Origin: an uncultured Clostridia bacterium
Lineage (GTDB): Bacteria; Bacillota; Clostridia; Oscillospirales; Ruminococcaceae
DNA: 64,000 nucleotides
Reading direction: 5' to 3'
Assembly (NCBI GenBank): GCA_945876435.1
Contig: CAMCOD010000008.1
Span: forward strand, 1-64,000
The translations under genes and the position numbers were made by a program. This document shows, in pieces, positions 52,459-63,245 of the stretch (the stretch's first letter is position 1; the number at the start of each line of letters is the position of its first letter). The notes under the pieces were generated by a model. It was not told where the DNA came from. It searched no databases and saw only the letters and a program-made list of their open reading frames with translations.

Positions 52459-54108
52459 TTATTCCTGTTGGATCGCGGCGATCAGGTCCGGAAGCAGTTG
52501 TTTTTTCCGGGAAACCATCCCTTCTACCACAACGCCATCCTCCGGAATCTCCCGCTTGTAAGCGATTTCAAGAAGTTCTCTGGCATTTCCGCCGCAGTAC
52601 AGAACCTGGCTGCTCTCCTCAATAATATTGGTCAGCATAAAGAAGTACATCATATCCGGATGATTCTTCTGCTGTTCCTGCATATACGCAAGCAGTTTGG
52701 GCTGCATCTGCTGCAGGCTGGTTTTGCTGACAGAAGTGATTTGACCAACACCAAAGTTTTTGCCGGAAGTGCTGAAGGTTTTGTAGTCCTGGTAGAACAG
52801 CTCCTCCGTAGAACGGGAGGATAGATCGCTGCCTGCTTCGAACATCTGTTGCGCGTAGTCCTCAACGTCAATCCCCGCAATTTTAGCCAACTCCTCTGCA
52901 GCGGCCCGATCTGTTGCCGTGCAGGTTGGAGAGCGGAACATAAGCGTATCCGACAAAATAGCGGAACACAGGAGACCAGCGATTGTCTTTGTTATTTCCG
53001 CGCCGTTTTCTCTGGCCATCTGATAAACAATCGTGGCAGTACAGCCCAGTGGCTGATTGCGGAACAGCAGTGGATTGATGCTTTCCATACCGCCCAAGCG
53101 GTGATGGTCGATGATCTCCAGAATATCCGCGCTTTGGATCCCATCCACGGCCTGATTTTTCTCATTGTGATCCACCAGGATCACCTTCTTTTTCTCCATG
53201 GCCAGGATATTGCGTTTGGAGATCATGCCAAGATAGCGGCCCTGATGGTCCGTGACCGGGAAGTAACGATGACGTTCCTTGGACATGATATCTTTGGCCT
53301 CATCACTGAAATCATCCAATTCAAAGCCCAGCAGATTTTTTCTGCACATAAAATACCCGATGGGCATACTCTGGTTCACCAGACGAGCTACCGTATAAGT
53401 ATCATAGGGGCTGCTGAGAACGATACATTCTCTCGCGATGGCCAATTGCAGGATGGTTGGATTGGGCTCACTGTCCGTGCAGAGGATAATACAGGAAGCG
53501 CCTACTTCAATGGCAAAGAACTGGGACTCAAAGCGGTTGCCCAAAATAACCACATCGCCCTTGCTGATGTAGTTCACCATTCTCTCCGGCGTATTGGCGC
53601 CGATGATAACCCGGCCTTCATCAAAATCTTTGTCCACATTGCCGCAGAGTACCCGTGCATCCAATGTTCTGACAATATTTCGGAAAGGGGTTTTGGCTTT
53701 GGACACAACGTGATTATCGTGTACATCCATATCGGTTCCGGCAATATCCGTCATGGTGATCAGACCGTTGATTCGTTCTTCCTCATCGGTGATACACAGG
53801 GTTGTGGAGTCGTATTCCTTCATGGTCAGATAAGCTTCGCGAATGGACATATTCCGGTTCACACCGGGAACCTTTTTCAGCTGAATATCCCTGACTCTTG
53901 TCCGCACATCTCCCAGAAACTCCGGCTCTTCTACACCAAAGTAATCCAATACAAAGGCTGTTTCTTTGCTGATATCACCGGCACGCTTCGCCACATACTT
54001 TGCACCACCCAACTGGTTTTTCAACTGGGCATAGGCAATGGCGGAGCAGATAGAGTCGCTGTCCGGATTTTTATGTCCAATTACAATGATCTCTTGCTCT
54101 TTATTCAA
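52459..54108 (-). CDS. Manganese-dependent inorganic pyrophosphatase with CBS and DRTGG regulatory domains
   Basis: IVIGHKNPDSDSICSAIAYA, ILVDHNE, EIIDHHRLGG; CBS pair interrupted by a DRTGG-like segment. Confidence 0.9.
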   Translation of the reverse strand: MNKEQEIIVIGHKNPDSDSICSAIAYAQLKNQLGGAKYVAKRAGDISKETAFVLDYFGVEEPEFLGDVRTRVRDIQLKKVPGVNRNMSIREAYLTMKEYDSTTLCITDEEERINGLITMTDIAGTDMDVHDNHVVSKAKTPFRNIVRTLDARVLCGNVDKDFDEGRVIIGANTPERMVNYISKGDVVILGNRFESQFFAIEVGASCIILCTDSEPNPTILQLAIARECIVLSSPYDTYTVARLVNQSMPIGYFMCRKNLLGFELDDFSDEAKDIMSKERHRYFPVTDHQGRYLGMISKRNILAMEKKKVILVDHNEKNQAVDGIQSADILEIIDHHRLGGMESINPLLFRNQPLGCTATIVYQMARENGAEITKTIAGLLCSAILSDTLMFRSPTCTATDRAAAEELAKIAGIDVEDYAQQMFEAGSDLSSRSTEELFYQDYKTFSTSGKNFGVGQITSVSKTSLQQMQPKLLAYMQEQQKNHPDMMYFFMLTNIIEESSQVLYCGGNARELLEIAYKREIPEDGVVVEGMVSRKKQLLPDLIAAIQQE

Positions 54109-54302
54109 AATAATCCCTCCGTTTCCATACTGCGGGGTCTACATTCTGCTATAACTATAACACGAAGAGGGGGTTTTTTGAAAGCTTTTTTCACCAATTC
54201 TTGCTTTTGCATAAAAAATATCCCCAAAACTTCCATTTTGATGACTTTTTATCCTTTCTTGTGAATTTTTCGGCAGAAAAGCATTTCTGTAACGCAGTAA
54301 AC

Positions 54303-54344
54303 CGCAAAAAAGGCCGCCGGAATGTTTTCCGGCGGCCTTTTGGG
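54303..54344. terminator. Terminator
   Basis: aaaaaaggccgccgga-atgt-tttccggcggcctttt. Confidence 0.7.
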
Positions 54345-54375
54345 GACTCAAACAGGATTTTAATCCAATCAAACA

Positions 54376-55905
54376 TTACTCCCAGTCGATATCCAGCTTC
54401 TCCAAAGCCTCAACCTTGGAAATATCATACTTGGAATCCATGGCATTTTGCTGTTCTGCTTCTTCTTTATATTTTGCAATGGCTTTCTGGGAGTCTTTTA
54501 CGGCCTGCAGCGTACCCATTCCGGCGATACAGCCGCCGGGACAACCCATGCCTTCCAGCAGGTAGCCATTGTATTTGCCCGCCTTAGCCATTGCCAACAG
54601 CTTGCGGCATTCCTGCAGACCCTCCGCGTAGGCGGTCTTTACTTCAAAATCAGGGTCAATGTGATGTACAGCATCTACAACCGCTTTGGCAACGCCGCCG
54701 GACACAGCGAAGTTACGGCCGGCGCCGGTGCTTTCGTTGAAGCCTTTCTCTTCCGGAAGCTGGCTGAAATCCAGATCCTTAGCCTGGAACATTCCCATCA
54801 GTTCTTCAAACGTGAGAACATAATCCACATAGCTGCGGATCGAGGTTTTCATCGCCTCCAATTTTTTCGCCGAGCAAGGACCAACGAAAACGATCTTGCA
54901 GTCCGGATCCCGCTGTTTTTCCAGGCGGGCGGTCAGCACCATTGGAGTCAGGGACATAGATACATAGGGAGAAAGCTCCGGATACATTTTTTTGGTCATT
55001 TCGATCCAAGATGGGCAGCAGGAGGTGATCATAAACGGCTGTTTTTCCGGCACCTCCTCCATGAAGCGCTTCGCCTCATCAATGGCGCAAAGATCCGCGC
55101 CCACGGCAACGTCTGCTACATGGTCAAAGCCCAATACTTTCAAGGCGGCTTCCAAGCGGCCGGACGTCATTTCCGGACCAAACTGTCCAACAAAGGCAGG
55201 AGCAATCAAAGCAACGACCCGGTGCCCATGTTTAATGGAACGAACCACCTGGAAGATCTGGCTCTTATCAGCGATGGCACCGAAAGGACAGTTGACGATA
55301 CACTGTCCACAGGAGACACATTTGTTATAATCGATATCCGCATGGCCTTTTTCATCGGAACGGATCGCGCCCATGCCGCAGGCTTTGGCGCAGGGACGCT
55401 CCATTTTAATAATGGCATGGTAAGGACAAACATCGACGCAGCGGCCGCATTTTACACACTTTGCTGGATCGATCACCGATTTGCCGTGTTTAACAGAAAT
55501 GGCGTTTTTAGGACAAATCTCCTTGCAGGGATGGGCAAGACAGCCTTGGCAGCCGCTGCTGACAATAACTTCTCTTTCCGGGCAGGCATGGCAAGCGAAC
55601 TTAATAATGTTGACCAGCGGCGGTTCGTAGTACTTCTCCGCTACTACCGTATCATACAGGTTGGCGTTGGTGGGGATATACTGATCCACCGGACGCAGAG
55701 GTAAGCCCATTGCCAAACGCAGGCGCTCGCTGACAATCGCTCTCTCCAGGAAAATAGAATCGCGGTAATGGCTGTCCTCTCCGGGGATAATATTATAGGG
55801 AAGAGCCGCAAAACGGTGAATGTCTCCATCTTCATAAGCAAGACGGGCAAGCTCCGCAAAAACTTTCCTTCGAATATCGATTACGGACGAATACAGTTCA
55901 AACAT
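54376..55905 (-). CDS. 4Fe-4S dicluster / [FeFe] hydrogenase-like protein (group-B-like)
   Basis: Two 4Fe-4S motif pairs (CVKCGRCVDVCPYHAI, CVSCGQCIVNCPFGAI); H-cluster-like motifs ITSCCPSWIEM, VGPCSAKKLEA, LEGMGCPGGCIAGMG. Confidence 0.85.
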   Translation of the reverse strand: MFELYSSVIDIRRKVFAELARLAYEDGDIHRFAALPYNIIPGEDSHYRDSIFLERAIVSERLRLAMGLPLRPVDQYIPTNANLYDTVVAEKYYEPPLVNIIKFACHACPEREVIVSSGCQGCLAHPCKEICPKNAISVKHGKSVIDPAKCVKCGRCVDVCPYHAIIKMERPCAKACGMGAIRSDEKGHADIDYNKCVSCGQCIVNCPFGAIADKSQIFQVVRSIKHGHRVVALIAPAFVGQFGPEMTSGRLEAALKVLGFDHVADVAVGADLCAIDEAKRFMEEVPEKQPFMITSCCPSWIEMTKKMYPELSPYVSMSLTPMVLTARLEKQRDPDCKIVFVGPCSAKKLEAMKTSIRSYVDYVLTFEELMGMFQAKDLDFSQLPEEKGFNESTGAGRNFAVSGGVAKAVVDAVHHIDPDFEVKTAYAEGLQECRKLLAMAKAGKYNGYLLEGMGCPGGCIAGMGTLQAVKDSQKAIAKYKEEAEQQNAMDSKYDISKVEALEKLDIDWE

Positions 55906-56169
55906 ATCGATCTCCCTCTCATTGTGCTGTCTTTCTCAATACTGTCTTTCTCAGGCGGAAAACTCCTTGTTCCACTTCATTATGCGTTATCGTTATATTT
56001 TTGTCAATTCCTTTTGAGAGAAACCGTGATTTTCTCCAAAATGTCAGAATAGAAGACGCTCTCTTCCAACAGAAATTTTCAAATAACGACCTTTTTTCTC
56101 ATAATAACAGTATATCAGAGGTATTTTCTCAAGTAAAGAGTTAATAATCGGATTCCGAAAAAACGCTTA

Positions 56170-56198
56170 TTGCATTTTCTGATTGCTTGAATTATAAT
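56170..56198 (+). promoter_or_regulatory. Sigma-A promoter for ECF S component/coaX
   Basis: TTGCAT (56170-56175) - 17 nt - TATAAT (56193-56198). Confidence 0.65.
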
Positions 56199-56283
56199 GG
56201 AGTCAAAAATAAGCATTGTATCCTCTAAACGGATCGGTTAAAAAACTGTCCGCCAGGGAGGAACAGTAGCGGAGGTATGAAAA

Positions 56284-56916
56284 ATGAATAACGCAAGCAA
56301 ACAAACCGCAGATCTGACAAAAGTCGCACTTTTGTCCGCCATCATCGTCCTGTTGACATTCACCCCTTTGGGCTACATCCCCTTGGGATTCATGTACGCC
56401 ACGACGATCCACATTCCGGTCATTTTGGGTTCCATTCTTCTGGGGCCGAAAAAAGGCGCTTTTCTTGGCGCTGTATTCGGCTTGACCAGCATGATCAAGG
56501 CCACGGTTACCCCAGTGATCACCAACTTTGTTTTTACTCCATTCTATTCCGTTGGTGAAGTGCATGGCAATTTTTGGAGCCTGATTATTTGCTTTGTTCC
56601 CCGTATTCTGACTGGTGTGGTTCCCTACTTTGTGTATGTACTGATGAAAAAACTGCTGAAGAAGGACAGCCTGTCTGTGGGTATCAGCGCTTTTGCCGGT
56701 TCCATGACCAACACTCTGCTGGTTTTGAACTTTATCTATCTTTTCTTCGGCAAACAGTATGCGGAAGTCAGCAATGTAGCCTTTGAGGGCCTGTACGCCA
56801 TCATCGGTGTCACAACCCTGACCAACGGTGTACCGGAAGCGTTGGCTGCCTGTGTTATCGTGGTTCTGATCCACCGGGCGCTGAAGGCTGCCGCTTCTCA
56901 TAAAGCCGTTCACTAA
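56284..56916 (+). CDS. ECF transporter S component, probably pantothenate-specific
   Basis: Six-TM S-component-like protein (GFMYATTIHIPVILGSILLGPKKGAFLGAVFGLTSM); directly upstream of coaX. Confidence 0.8.
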   Translation: MNNASKQTADLTKVALLSAIIVLLTFTPLGYIPLGFMYATTIHIPVILGSILLGPKKGAFLGAVFGLTSMIKATVTPVITNFVFTPFYSVGEVHGNFWSLIICFVPRILTGVVPYFVYVLMKKLLKKDSLSVGISAFAGSMTNTLLVLNFIYLFFGKQYAEVSNVAFEGLYAIIGVTTLTNGVPEALAACVIVVLIHRALKAAASHKAVH

Positions 56917-56945
56917 CCTTTCTTGAGCAGAAGGAGATATCAACT

Positions 56946-57713
56946 ATGCCACTTGCAGTAGACATCGGCAATACCAACATTGTTCTCGGCTGTTTTCATG
57001 AGCAGGAAATCGAATTCATCGCCCGTATTGCAACAGAAAGAGGCCGTACCGCAGAACAATATGCCGCAGAAATCAAAGGCATTATCCAGCTTTACGACAA
57101 GGACCCCAAAAACATTGAGGGTTCTATTATTTCTTCCGTTGTTCCCCCACTGACCACTGTTCTGAAAAACGCAGTGCAGCGAATCACCGGCAAAGCCCCC
57201 ATGATCGTTGGACCGGGACTGAAAACCGGCCTGAACATCCGGATCGACAATCCGGCCCAACTGGGAGCCGATCTGGTCGTTACAGCCGTTGCAGGCATTC
57301 GCCGATACTCTCTGCCTCAGATCATCATTGATATGGGCACCGCTACCACCTTCTCGGTTATCAGCAAAAAAGGCGAGTATCTGGGCGGCTCTATTTTGGC
57401 CGGATTGAACCTGTCCCTTAATGCTCTTTCCAGCGGAACAGCACAGCTTCCTGCCATTGACCTGTCCAGTCCCCAGCGGGTTTGCGGCACCAACACCATT
57501 GACTGCATGACCAGCGGCGCGGTGTACGGCAGCGCATCCATGGTGGACGGTATGATCGAGCGGCTCAGCGACGAATTAGGGGAAACACCGGTCGTAATCG
57601 CTACCGGAGGCCTCTCCAAGCTGATCATTCCCCACTGTAAGCACGATATTCTCCTGAACGATGACCTTCTGCTTCAGGGCCTGTCTGATCTATATTACAA
57701 AAATAAAAAATAA
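56946..57713 (+). CDS. coaX: Type III pantothenate kinase
   Basis: AVDIGNTNIVLGCF; PAQLGADLVVTAVAG; IIIDMGTATTFSVI. Confidence 0.94.
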   Translation: MPLAVDIGNTNIVLGCFHEQEIEFIARIATERGRTAEQYAAEIKGIIQLYDKDPKNIEGSIISSVVPPLTTVLKNAVQRITGKAPMIVGPGLKTGLNIRIDNPAQLGADLVVTAVAGIRRYSLPQIIIDMGTATTFSVISKKGEYLGGSILAGLNLSLNALSSGTAQLPAIDLSSPQRVCGTNTIDCMTSGAVYGSASMVDGMIERLSDELGETPVVIATGGLSKLIIPHCKHDILLNDDLLLQGLSDLYYKNKK

Positions 57714-57718
57714 GCCAG

Positions 57719-57752
57719 AAAAAAGCCTCCTGAGAAATCAGGAGGCTTTTAT
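57719..57752. terminator. Bidirectional terminator between coaX and M18 peptidase
   Basis: aaaagcctcctga-gaaa-tcaggaggctttt. Confidence 0.8.
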
Positions 57753-57764
57753 TATGTACCAAAA

Positions 57765-59174
57765 TTAAAGATCAGCTTTCAGGAATTCGTAGAATGCGCG
57801 ATAAGTCATGTAAACGTCGGTTTTCGCAACTACTTCCATTGGAGCGTGCATTGCCATTACCGGTACACCGATATCAATGGTATCAACGTCCAGAGCCGCT
57901 ACGAATTTGGCAACTGTGCCGCCGCCGCCCTGGTCAACTTTACCAAGTTCACCGGTCTGCCAGATAACGCCTGCGTCATCCATTACGCGGCGAACATCGC
58001 CAGCAAATTTAGCATAGCAGTCGTTGGTGCCGCTCTTACCGCCGGAACCGGTGTATTTAACGATGCATACGCCGTGATTCAGGAAGGAAGAATTGTTTCT
58101 CTCGTAAACATCAGGGAAGGTTGGGTCGAAAGCTGCGGAAACGTCTGCAGACAGACATTTGGAGTGAGACAAAACGGTACGAACCGGCACACCGTATGGA
58201 GCAGCCAAGTCAGCGATCATGTATTCCATAAATGCGGAATGGAGGCCAGTATTGGAATCGCTGCCAACTTCTTCTTTATCAGCAAATACAACGATGGAGG
58301 TCCATTCTGGTTTCTCATCGCCGTAATCCAGTTCAGCCATCATAGAGGTGTAAGCGCAAACGCGGTCGTCATGGCCGTAAGCACCGATCAAGCTGCGGTC
58401 CAAACCAACGTCTTTGGATTTACCTGCTGGAACCATAGTCAGTTCAGCGGACAGGAAATCGCCTTCGATAATGCCGTATTTCTCAAAGAGGATATTGAGG
58501 ATGTTCAATTTTACTTTTTCAGAAACTTTGTCGTCTTTGAACATCTGGGAACCGATTACCACGTTCATTTCTTCGCCTTTGAGACCATCCTTCAGCGTTC
58601 TCTGGTTCTGGTCTTTGGAAAGATGTGGCAAAAGGTCGGAAACCATGAATACAGGATCGTTTTCGTCCTCACCGATGGTTACATGAACAACAGAACCGTC
58701 TTTTTTGTACACATCGCCGTGGAGAGCCAGAGCGCGGGCAACCCACTGGTATTTGCGTACACCGCCGTAGTAATGGGTTTTGAAGAGAGCCAGTTCATCT
58801 TTTTCATAAACCGGTCTCTGTTTCAGATCCAGTCTTGGAGAGTCGATGTGGGAAGCGAGGATCTTCACGCCCTGTTCGATTGGGCGGGTACCCATTGTAC
58901 CGAAGATCAGCGCTCTGCCGCGGTTGTTATAGTAGAATTTCTCGCCTGGCACATATTTTTTGCCGGACTCAAATGGTTTGTAGCCTTTTGCTTCCAGTTT
59001 TTCGATAGCAACGACTACAGCTTCATTTTCGATTTTTGCGTCATCCATAAATTTCTTATATGGTTCGCAGAAATCATGCGCTTTTTTCAGTTCCTCGTCA
59101 GAAAGCTTGGTTGTTGCGTTTTCTGCTTTGAGGAAAAGCTGTTCTTTCAGCAGCTCGCCTTTGGTCTTTTCCAT
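57765..59174 (-). CDS. M18 family aminopeptidase
   Basis: ILASHIDSPRLDLKQRP; VFADKEEVGSDSNTGLHS; YGHDDRVCAYTSM. Confidence 0.9.
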   Translation of the reverse strand: MEKTKGELLKEQLFLKAENATTKLSDEELKKAHDFCEPYKKFMDDAKIENEAVVVAIEKLEAKGYKPFESGKKYVPGEKFYYNNRGRALIFGTMGTRPIEQGVKILASHIDSPRLDLKQRPVYEKDELALFKTHYYGGVRKYQWVARALALHGDVYKKDGSVVHVTIGEDENDPVFMVSDLLPHLSKDQNQRTLKDGLKGEEMNVVIGSQMFKDDKVSEKVKLNILNILFEKYGIIEGDFLSAELTMVPAGKSKDVGLDRSLIGAYGHDDRVCAYTSMMAELDYGDEKPEWTSIVVFADKEEVGSDSNTGLHSAFMEYMIADLAAPYGVPVRTVLSHSKCLSADVSAAFDPTFPDVYERNNSSFLNHGVCIVKYTGSGGKSGTNDCYAKFAGDVRRVMDDAGVIWQTGELGKVDQGGGGTVAKFVAALDVDTIDIGVPVMAMHAPMEVVAKTDVYMTYRAFYEFLKADL

Positions 59175-59318
59175 GGTCATAAACCTCCTAAATTATACTT
59201 CGTACATTTCTACAGTCTTTGACCTGAGAAATGTGCAAAAAATACAAAGATTTGCCCAATGGCAGGATAAATTTTCTATCCACTCCTATTTTACTCTATT
59301 TTTGTCGTTTCGGCAATA

Positions 59319-59921
59319 TCAATATAGTTTTTTGTAAATTTCTTTGGTTTCCAGCACCTTATTGACATACCAGTTCGTGTCGGAATAGGGGATCGTCTCC
59401 AGAGTCTCGCCATCTGAGGAATACTCAGGATCCTTGAGCCAGCTGTTCACGGTGCCCATCCCGGCATGGTAGGAAGCCAGAATGACCCTTTCATCCTCCC
59501 CCATCTCCTGCTTGAGGAGAGAAAGCATACAGACGCCGTACTTAATGGCTACCTCCGGCTCAAAAATATCCTCATAGCTTATACCGCTGTCGTCCTGAAT
59601 CCGGTACTGTACCCACTCAAAGGCTGGTTTGGTGAGCTGCATGACTCCCCGGGCATCCGCTTTGGAATGCGCCTGGGGATCAAAATTGCTTTCGATTTTG
59701 CAGACGGCGTAAATCAAATCTTCATCCATGCCGTATTCTTTGCTGTATTTTTCGATCCAGTCCTGATAGCTGCGGGGATACATCCGTTCCATGGCAAGAT
59801 CAGCGGCAGGCAGCAGTAAGCGAATACCGCCGTAAATCAACAGCCCCAGCACAACAGCTGACAAGGCCAAAAACGTAAGAAATCGAGGCCAAATGATTTT
59901 CCGGCTGCGTTTTTTGGCCAT
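59319..59921 (-). CDS. Lytic transglycosylase (SLT domain) membrane protein
   Basis: DLIYAVCKIESNFDPQAHSKADARGVMQLTKPAFEW; N-terminal TM. Confidence 0.9.
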   Translation of the reverse strand: MAKKRSRKIIWPRFLTFLALSAVVLGLLIYGGIRLLLPAADLAMERMYPRSYQDWIEKYSKEYGMDEDLIYAVCKIESNFDPQAHSKADARGVMQLTKPAFEWVQYRIQDDSGISYEDIFEPEVAIKYGVCMLSLLKQEMGEDERVILASYHAGMGTVNSWLKDPEYSSDGETLETIPYSDTNWYVNKVLETKEIYKKLY

Positions 59922-60565
59922 CAGAGTGTCTCCTCCTGGCCTTTTTCCTCGTCCTGCTGTTCCATCAGAACAGCCAAACGGTCAAGCAGACTGTCCGCCT
60001 GCAGCTTCAGCTCGGAAACATCGCCGTTATTCTGCAGAACCGCCCAGGAACGCTCCATATAGAAGTTGTCGCTATGCTGTGCTCCAATGCGATGAAGAGC
60101 CTCTTCCTCACTAAGGCCGTCCCGGTCAATAATGCGCCGGCAGCGGATATCCTGGGAGGCAATGACGGAAACAACCTTATCACAGAATTTGTCACAGCCG
60201 CTTTCGAACAAAGTCGGGGCGTCCAGAACAATGATACCCTCAAAGCTCTCCTGCGCCAGACGGATCTGCTCCCGGATATCCGCGATGATGTACGGGAACA
60301 TAATATCATTGAGTTTTTTCAGCTTGGCTTTGTCGGTAAAAACATTTTCCGCCAGTTTTCTCCGGTTTAGGCTGCCATCTACCGTGAGATATTCACAGCC
60401 AAATTCCAAAATAACATCCGCAATGCAGTCAGAGCCTTTTTCCACCACATCCCGGGCCACTTGGTCCGCATCGATGATCCGGCAGCCCTTCTGCTGCAAA
60501 TACTGGCATAAGGTACTTTTGCCTGCGCCGGTTTGTCCGGTGAGGCCCAGAACAATATTTATCAT
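59921..60565 (-). CDS. coaE: Dephospho-CoA kinase
   Basis: LGLTGQTGAGKSTLCQYLQQKGCRIIDADQVARDVVE. Confidence 0.93.
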   Translation of the reverse strand: MINIVLGLTGQTGAGKSTLCQYLQQKGCRIIDADQVARDVVEKGSDCIADVILEFGCEYLTVDGSLNRRKLAENVFTDKAKLKKLNDIMFPYIIADIREQIRLAQESFEGIIVLDAPTLFESGCDKFCDKVVSVIASQDIRCRRIIDRDGLSEEEALHRIGAQHSDNFYMERSWAVLQNNGDVSELKLQADSLLDRLAVLMEQQDEEKGQEETL

Positions 60566-60592
60566 GGTTTTTCCCCATTCTATTCTTCAAGT

Positions 60593-61648
60593 TTAAATGG
60601 ATTCGCTTTCGTTTTCCGAAAGCTCCAGCTCCTCAAAACCGGCCGCGCGGATCAGACGGTTATAGACAGCCAAACCAACCCCTTCTCTGGATGGGCCATG
60701 AGCATAAACCTGTACAGCTCCCAGCTTATCCAACTCCCGGAGTGCGGCAAACAGACGGTGGGCCTGGGAACCGTCATCGGTTCGGGAGCCCCATACAACG
60801 GCCGGAACGGTCAGTTTGGACACATCTTCCTCAAAACAGAGGGCATATACGCCTTCTCCTCCATGGTCAGCCAGAAAACGGGCATAAGCTTCCGAAGAAC
60901 CGTTCAGAATAACTACCCTGGCGTTGGGAGAATAGTGCTTATAGCGCATCCCGGGAGAGGTCGCTTTCGCTCCCTGTTCCAGTTCGCCGGTCACAGCCTG
61001 ATGGATCACCAGATTCGGCAGCACTTCCCGCAGCTGTTCAGCGGTCACTGCGCCGGGACGGAGCAGGATCGGCTGTTCCTCCGCAAGAGAAATTACCGTA
61101 GATTCCACACCAACCGCACATTCCCCACTGTCTACAATGGCCTCTATCTTCCCCCACAGATCATCGACACAGTGCTGCGCCGTGGTTGGGCTTGGTTTGC
61201 CGGAAAGGTTAGCTGATGGAGCCGCGATCGGGACGGCGGCAGCCGCAATAATAGCTCTTGCCACCGGGTGGGACGGAATACGGATGGCTACCGTGTCAAG
61301 ACCGCCGGAGGTTTCCATTGGGATACAGTCTTTTTTCTTCAAAATGACGGTCAGTGGCCCCGGTGAAAAGCGCCGGCACAGTTCATAATAGACCTCCGGG
61401 ATGGATTCCGCGTATTTTTCCGCCTCCGAAGCGTCGTGAAGATGGATGATCAGTGGATTGTCCTGCGGACGGCCTTTTGCCTGGAAAATACGCTTCACCG
61501 CTTGTGGATCCAGAGCATTCGCGCCCAGGCCGTAGACTGTTTCGGTCGGGATCGCCACCAAACCGCCTTTTTTGATAATATCCGCAGCCTGACGCACTTG
61601 TTCCGCTTGACTTTCCGGGTTTTTGATCACCAGAAGTTTTGTTTCCAC
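60593..61648 (-). CDS. L-threonylcarbamoyladenylate synthase (Sua5/YwlC)
   Basis: GGLVAIPTETVYGLGANALDPQAVKRIFQAKGRPQDNPLIIHL; SANLSGKPSPTTAQHV-like; C-terminal Sua5 domain. Confidence 0.94.
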   Translation of the reverse strand: METKLLVIKNPESQAEQVRQAADIIKKGGLVAIPTETVYGLGANALDPQAVKRIFQAKGRPQDNPLIIHLHDASEAEKYAESIPEVYYELCRRFSPGPLTVILKKKDCIPMETSGGLDTVAIRIPSHPVARAIIAAAAVPIAAPSANLSGKPSPTTAQHCVDDLWGKIEAIVDSGECAVGVESTVISLAEEQPILLRPGAVTAEQLREVLPNLVIHQAVTGELEQGAKATSPGMRYKHYSPNARVVILNGSSEAYARFLADHGGEGVYALCFEEDVSKLTVPAVVWGSRTDDGSQAHRLFAALRELDKLGAVQVYAHGPSREGVGLAVYNRLIRAAGFEELELSENESESI

Positions 61649-61663
61649 GGTGTCACCCGCTCA

Positions 61664-62746
61664 CTACATATCCTGCTGGTCGCTGGCCTGCAGTTTTTCT
61701 GCCTGATCGAAGGTGATCAAGGCGTCAAACAGCTCAGTCAGGTCGCCGTTGAGGATGCTGTCCAGTTTATACAGGGTCAGACCAATGCGGTGATCGGTCA
61801 CACGGCCCTGGGGATAGTTATAGGTACGGATACGCTCGGCACGGTCGCCGGTGCCAACCTGCAATTTTCGCTCGCTGGCGATGCTTTCATTTTGTTCCGC
61901 CACCATCTTTTCATAAATGCGGGAGCGCAGGATCTTCATAGCCTTGTCTTTATTCTTGTACTGGCTGCGCTCGTCCTGACATTCTACGACCGTACCGGTT
62001 GGAATATGTGTGATACGGATCGCGGATTCAGTTTTATTAACGTGCTGACCGCCGGCGCCGCCGGAACGGTAGGTATCGATCTGCAGATCTTTGGGGTTGA
62101 TCTCGAATTCCACGTCATCAACCTCCGGCAGGACAGCTACGGTTACGGTAGAGGTATGAATTCGGCCCTGTGTCTCCGTCTCCGGAACACGCTGTACCCG
62201 ATGTACACCGGATTCAAATTTAAACTTCGAGTAAGCGCCTTCACCATTGATGCTGAAGCTGATCTCCTTGAAACCGCCCAGCTCAGTGGGGTTGGAGTTA
62301 AGAACTTCCGTTTTCCATCCCTGTGTATCGGCGTACATAGAGTACATCCGGTACAGAGAATTGGCAAACAGAGCTGCTTCCTCGCCGCCGGCGCCGCCGC
62401 GGATTTCCACGATAACGTTCCGGTCATCATTTGGGTCTTTCGGCAGCAGCAGGATTTTCAGTTCCTCTGAATATTCCTCAACCTTTTTCTTATTGTCCAC
62501 AAGCTGTTCGGTGATCAGTTCCTTGAAATCTTTATCCAGACCGCCTTCCTCCAGCAGCATTTCAGCTTCTTCCATATCATCTTTTGCCTGCTTGTACTGA
62601 CGATATTTTTCTACAATAGGGGTCAGGGTTTTGTATTCCTTCATCAGGGAAGCGTACTGTTTTGGATCGCTGACAACCGTTGGATCCATCAGACGCTGGT
62701 TGATCTCCTCGAATCTGCTTTCGGTGGCGCCAAGTTTTTCAAACAT
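61664..62746 (-). CDS. prfA: Peptide chain release factor 1
   Basis: [38 protein letters not shown]. Confidence 0.97.
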   Translation of the reverse strand: MFEKLGATESRFEEINQRLMDPTVVSDPKQYASLMKEYKTLTPIVEKYRQYKQAKDDMEEAEMLLEEGGLDKDFKELITEQLVDNKKKVEEYSEELKILLLPKDPNDDRNVIVEIRGGAGGEEAALFANSLYRMYSMYADTQGWKTEVLNSNPTELGGFKEISFSINGEGAYSKFKFESGVHRVQRVPETETQGRIHTSTVTVAVLPEVDDVEFEINPKDLQIDTYRSGGAGGQHVNKTESAIRITHIPTGTVVECQDERSQYKNKDKAMKILRSRIYEKMVAEQNESIASERKLQVGTGDRAERIRTYNYPQGRVTDHRIGLTLYKLDSILNGDLTELFDALITFDQAEKLQASDQQDM

Positions 62747-62789
62747 GAATAATTCTCCTTCTCTATCATAATAAACATCAAAAAATGAT

Positions 62790-62987
62790 CTATGCTTTGT
62801 TGTCCTCGCCGGTTGAAATGATCTGACGAATATTCTTTTCCGCTTTGGAACGGGCTACCATCACCTCATGGCCGCAGTTTTCACAGCGAAGCTTGAAATC
62901 CATACCGCTGCGCAGAACCAGAAAACGGTTGCAGCCGCAGGGATGATTTTTCTTCATCACAAGGATATCTCCAACATTAACATTCAT
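62790..62987 (-). CDS. DUF951 family protein
   Basis: [50 protein letters not shown]. Confidence 0.88.
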   Translation of the reverse strand: MNVNVGDILVMKKNHPCGCNRFLVLRSGMDFKLRCENCGHEVMVARSKAEKNIRQIISTGEDNKA

Positions 62988-63245
62988 GGCATTCCGCCTC
63001 CTTTCACCGGCTTGGATAATGGAGGCCGGCAGACAATCCCCCATTATTATTCACATTGTTTATTATATCAAATTCTCTCCCTGTTCTGCAATGTTTCTAC
63101 CGGTATTTTTTCGCGGTTTTGTACATCTTCCTCTCTTTTCTGATCCGGGACAGCCGCCTTTGCTTCTAAGCAGACACCTTTTGCAATATATTAAGACAGT
63201 GGACGCTGTAAAATGCAGCAAAAGAGAACATGAGGAGGTCTCAAA

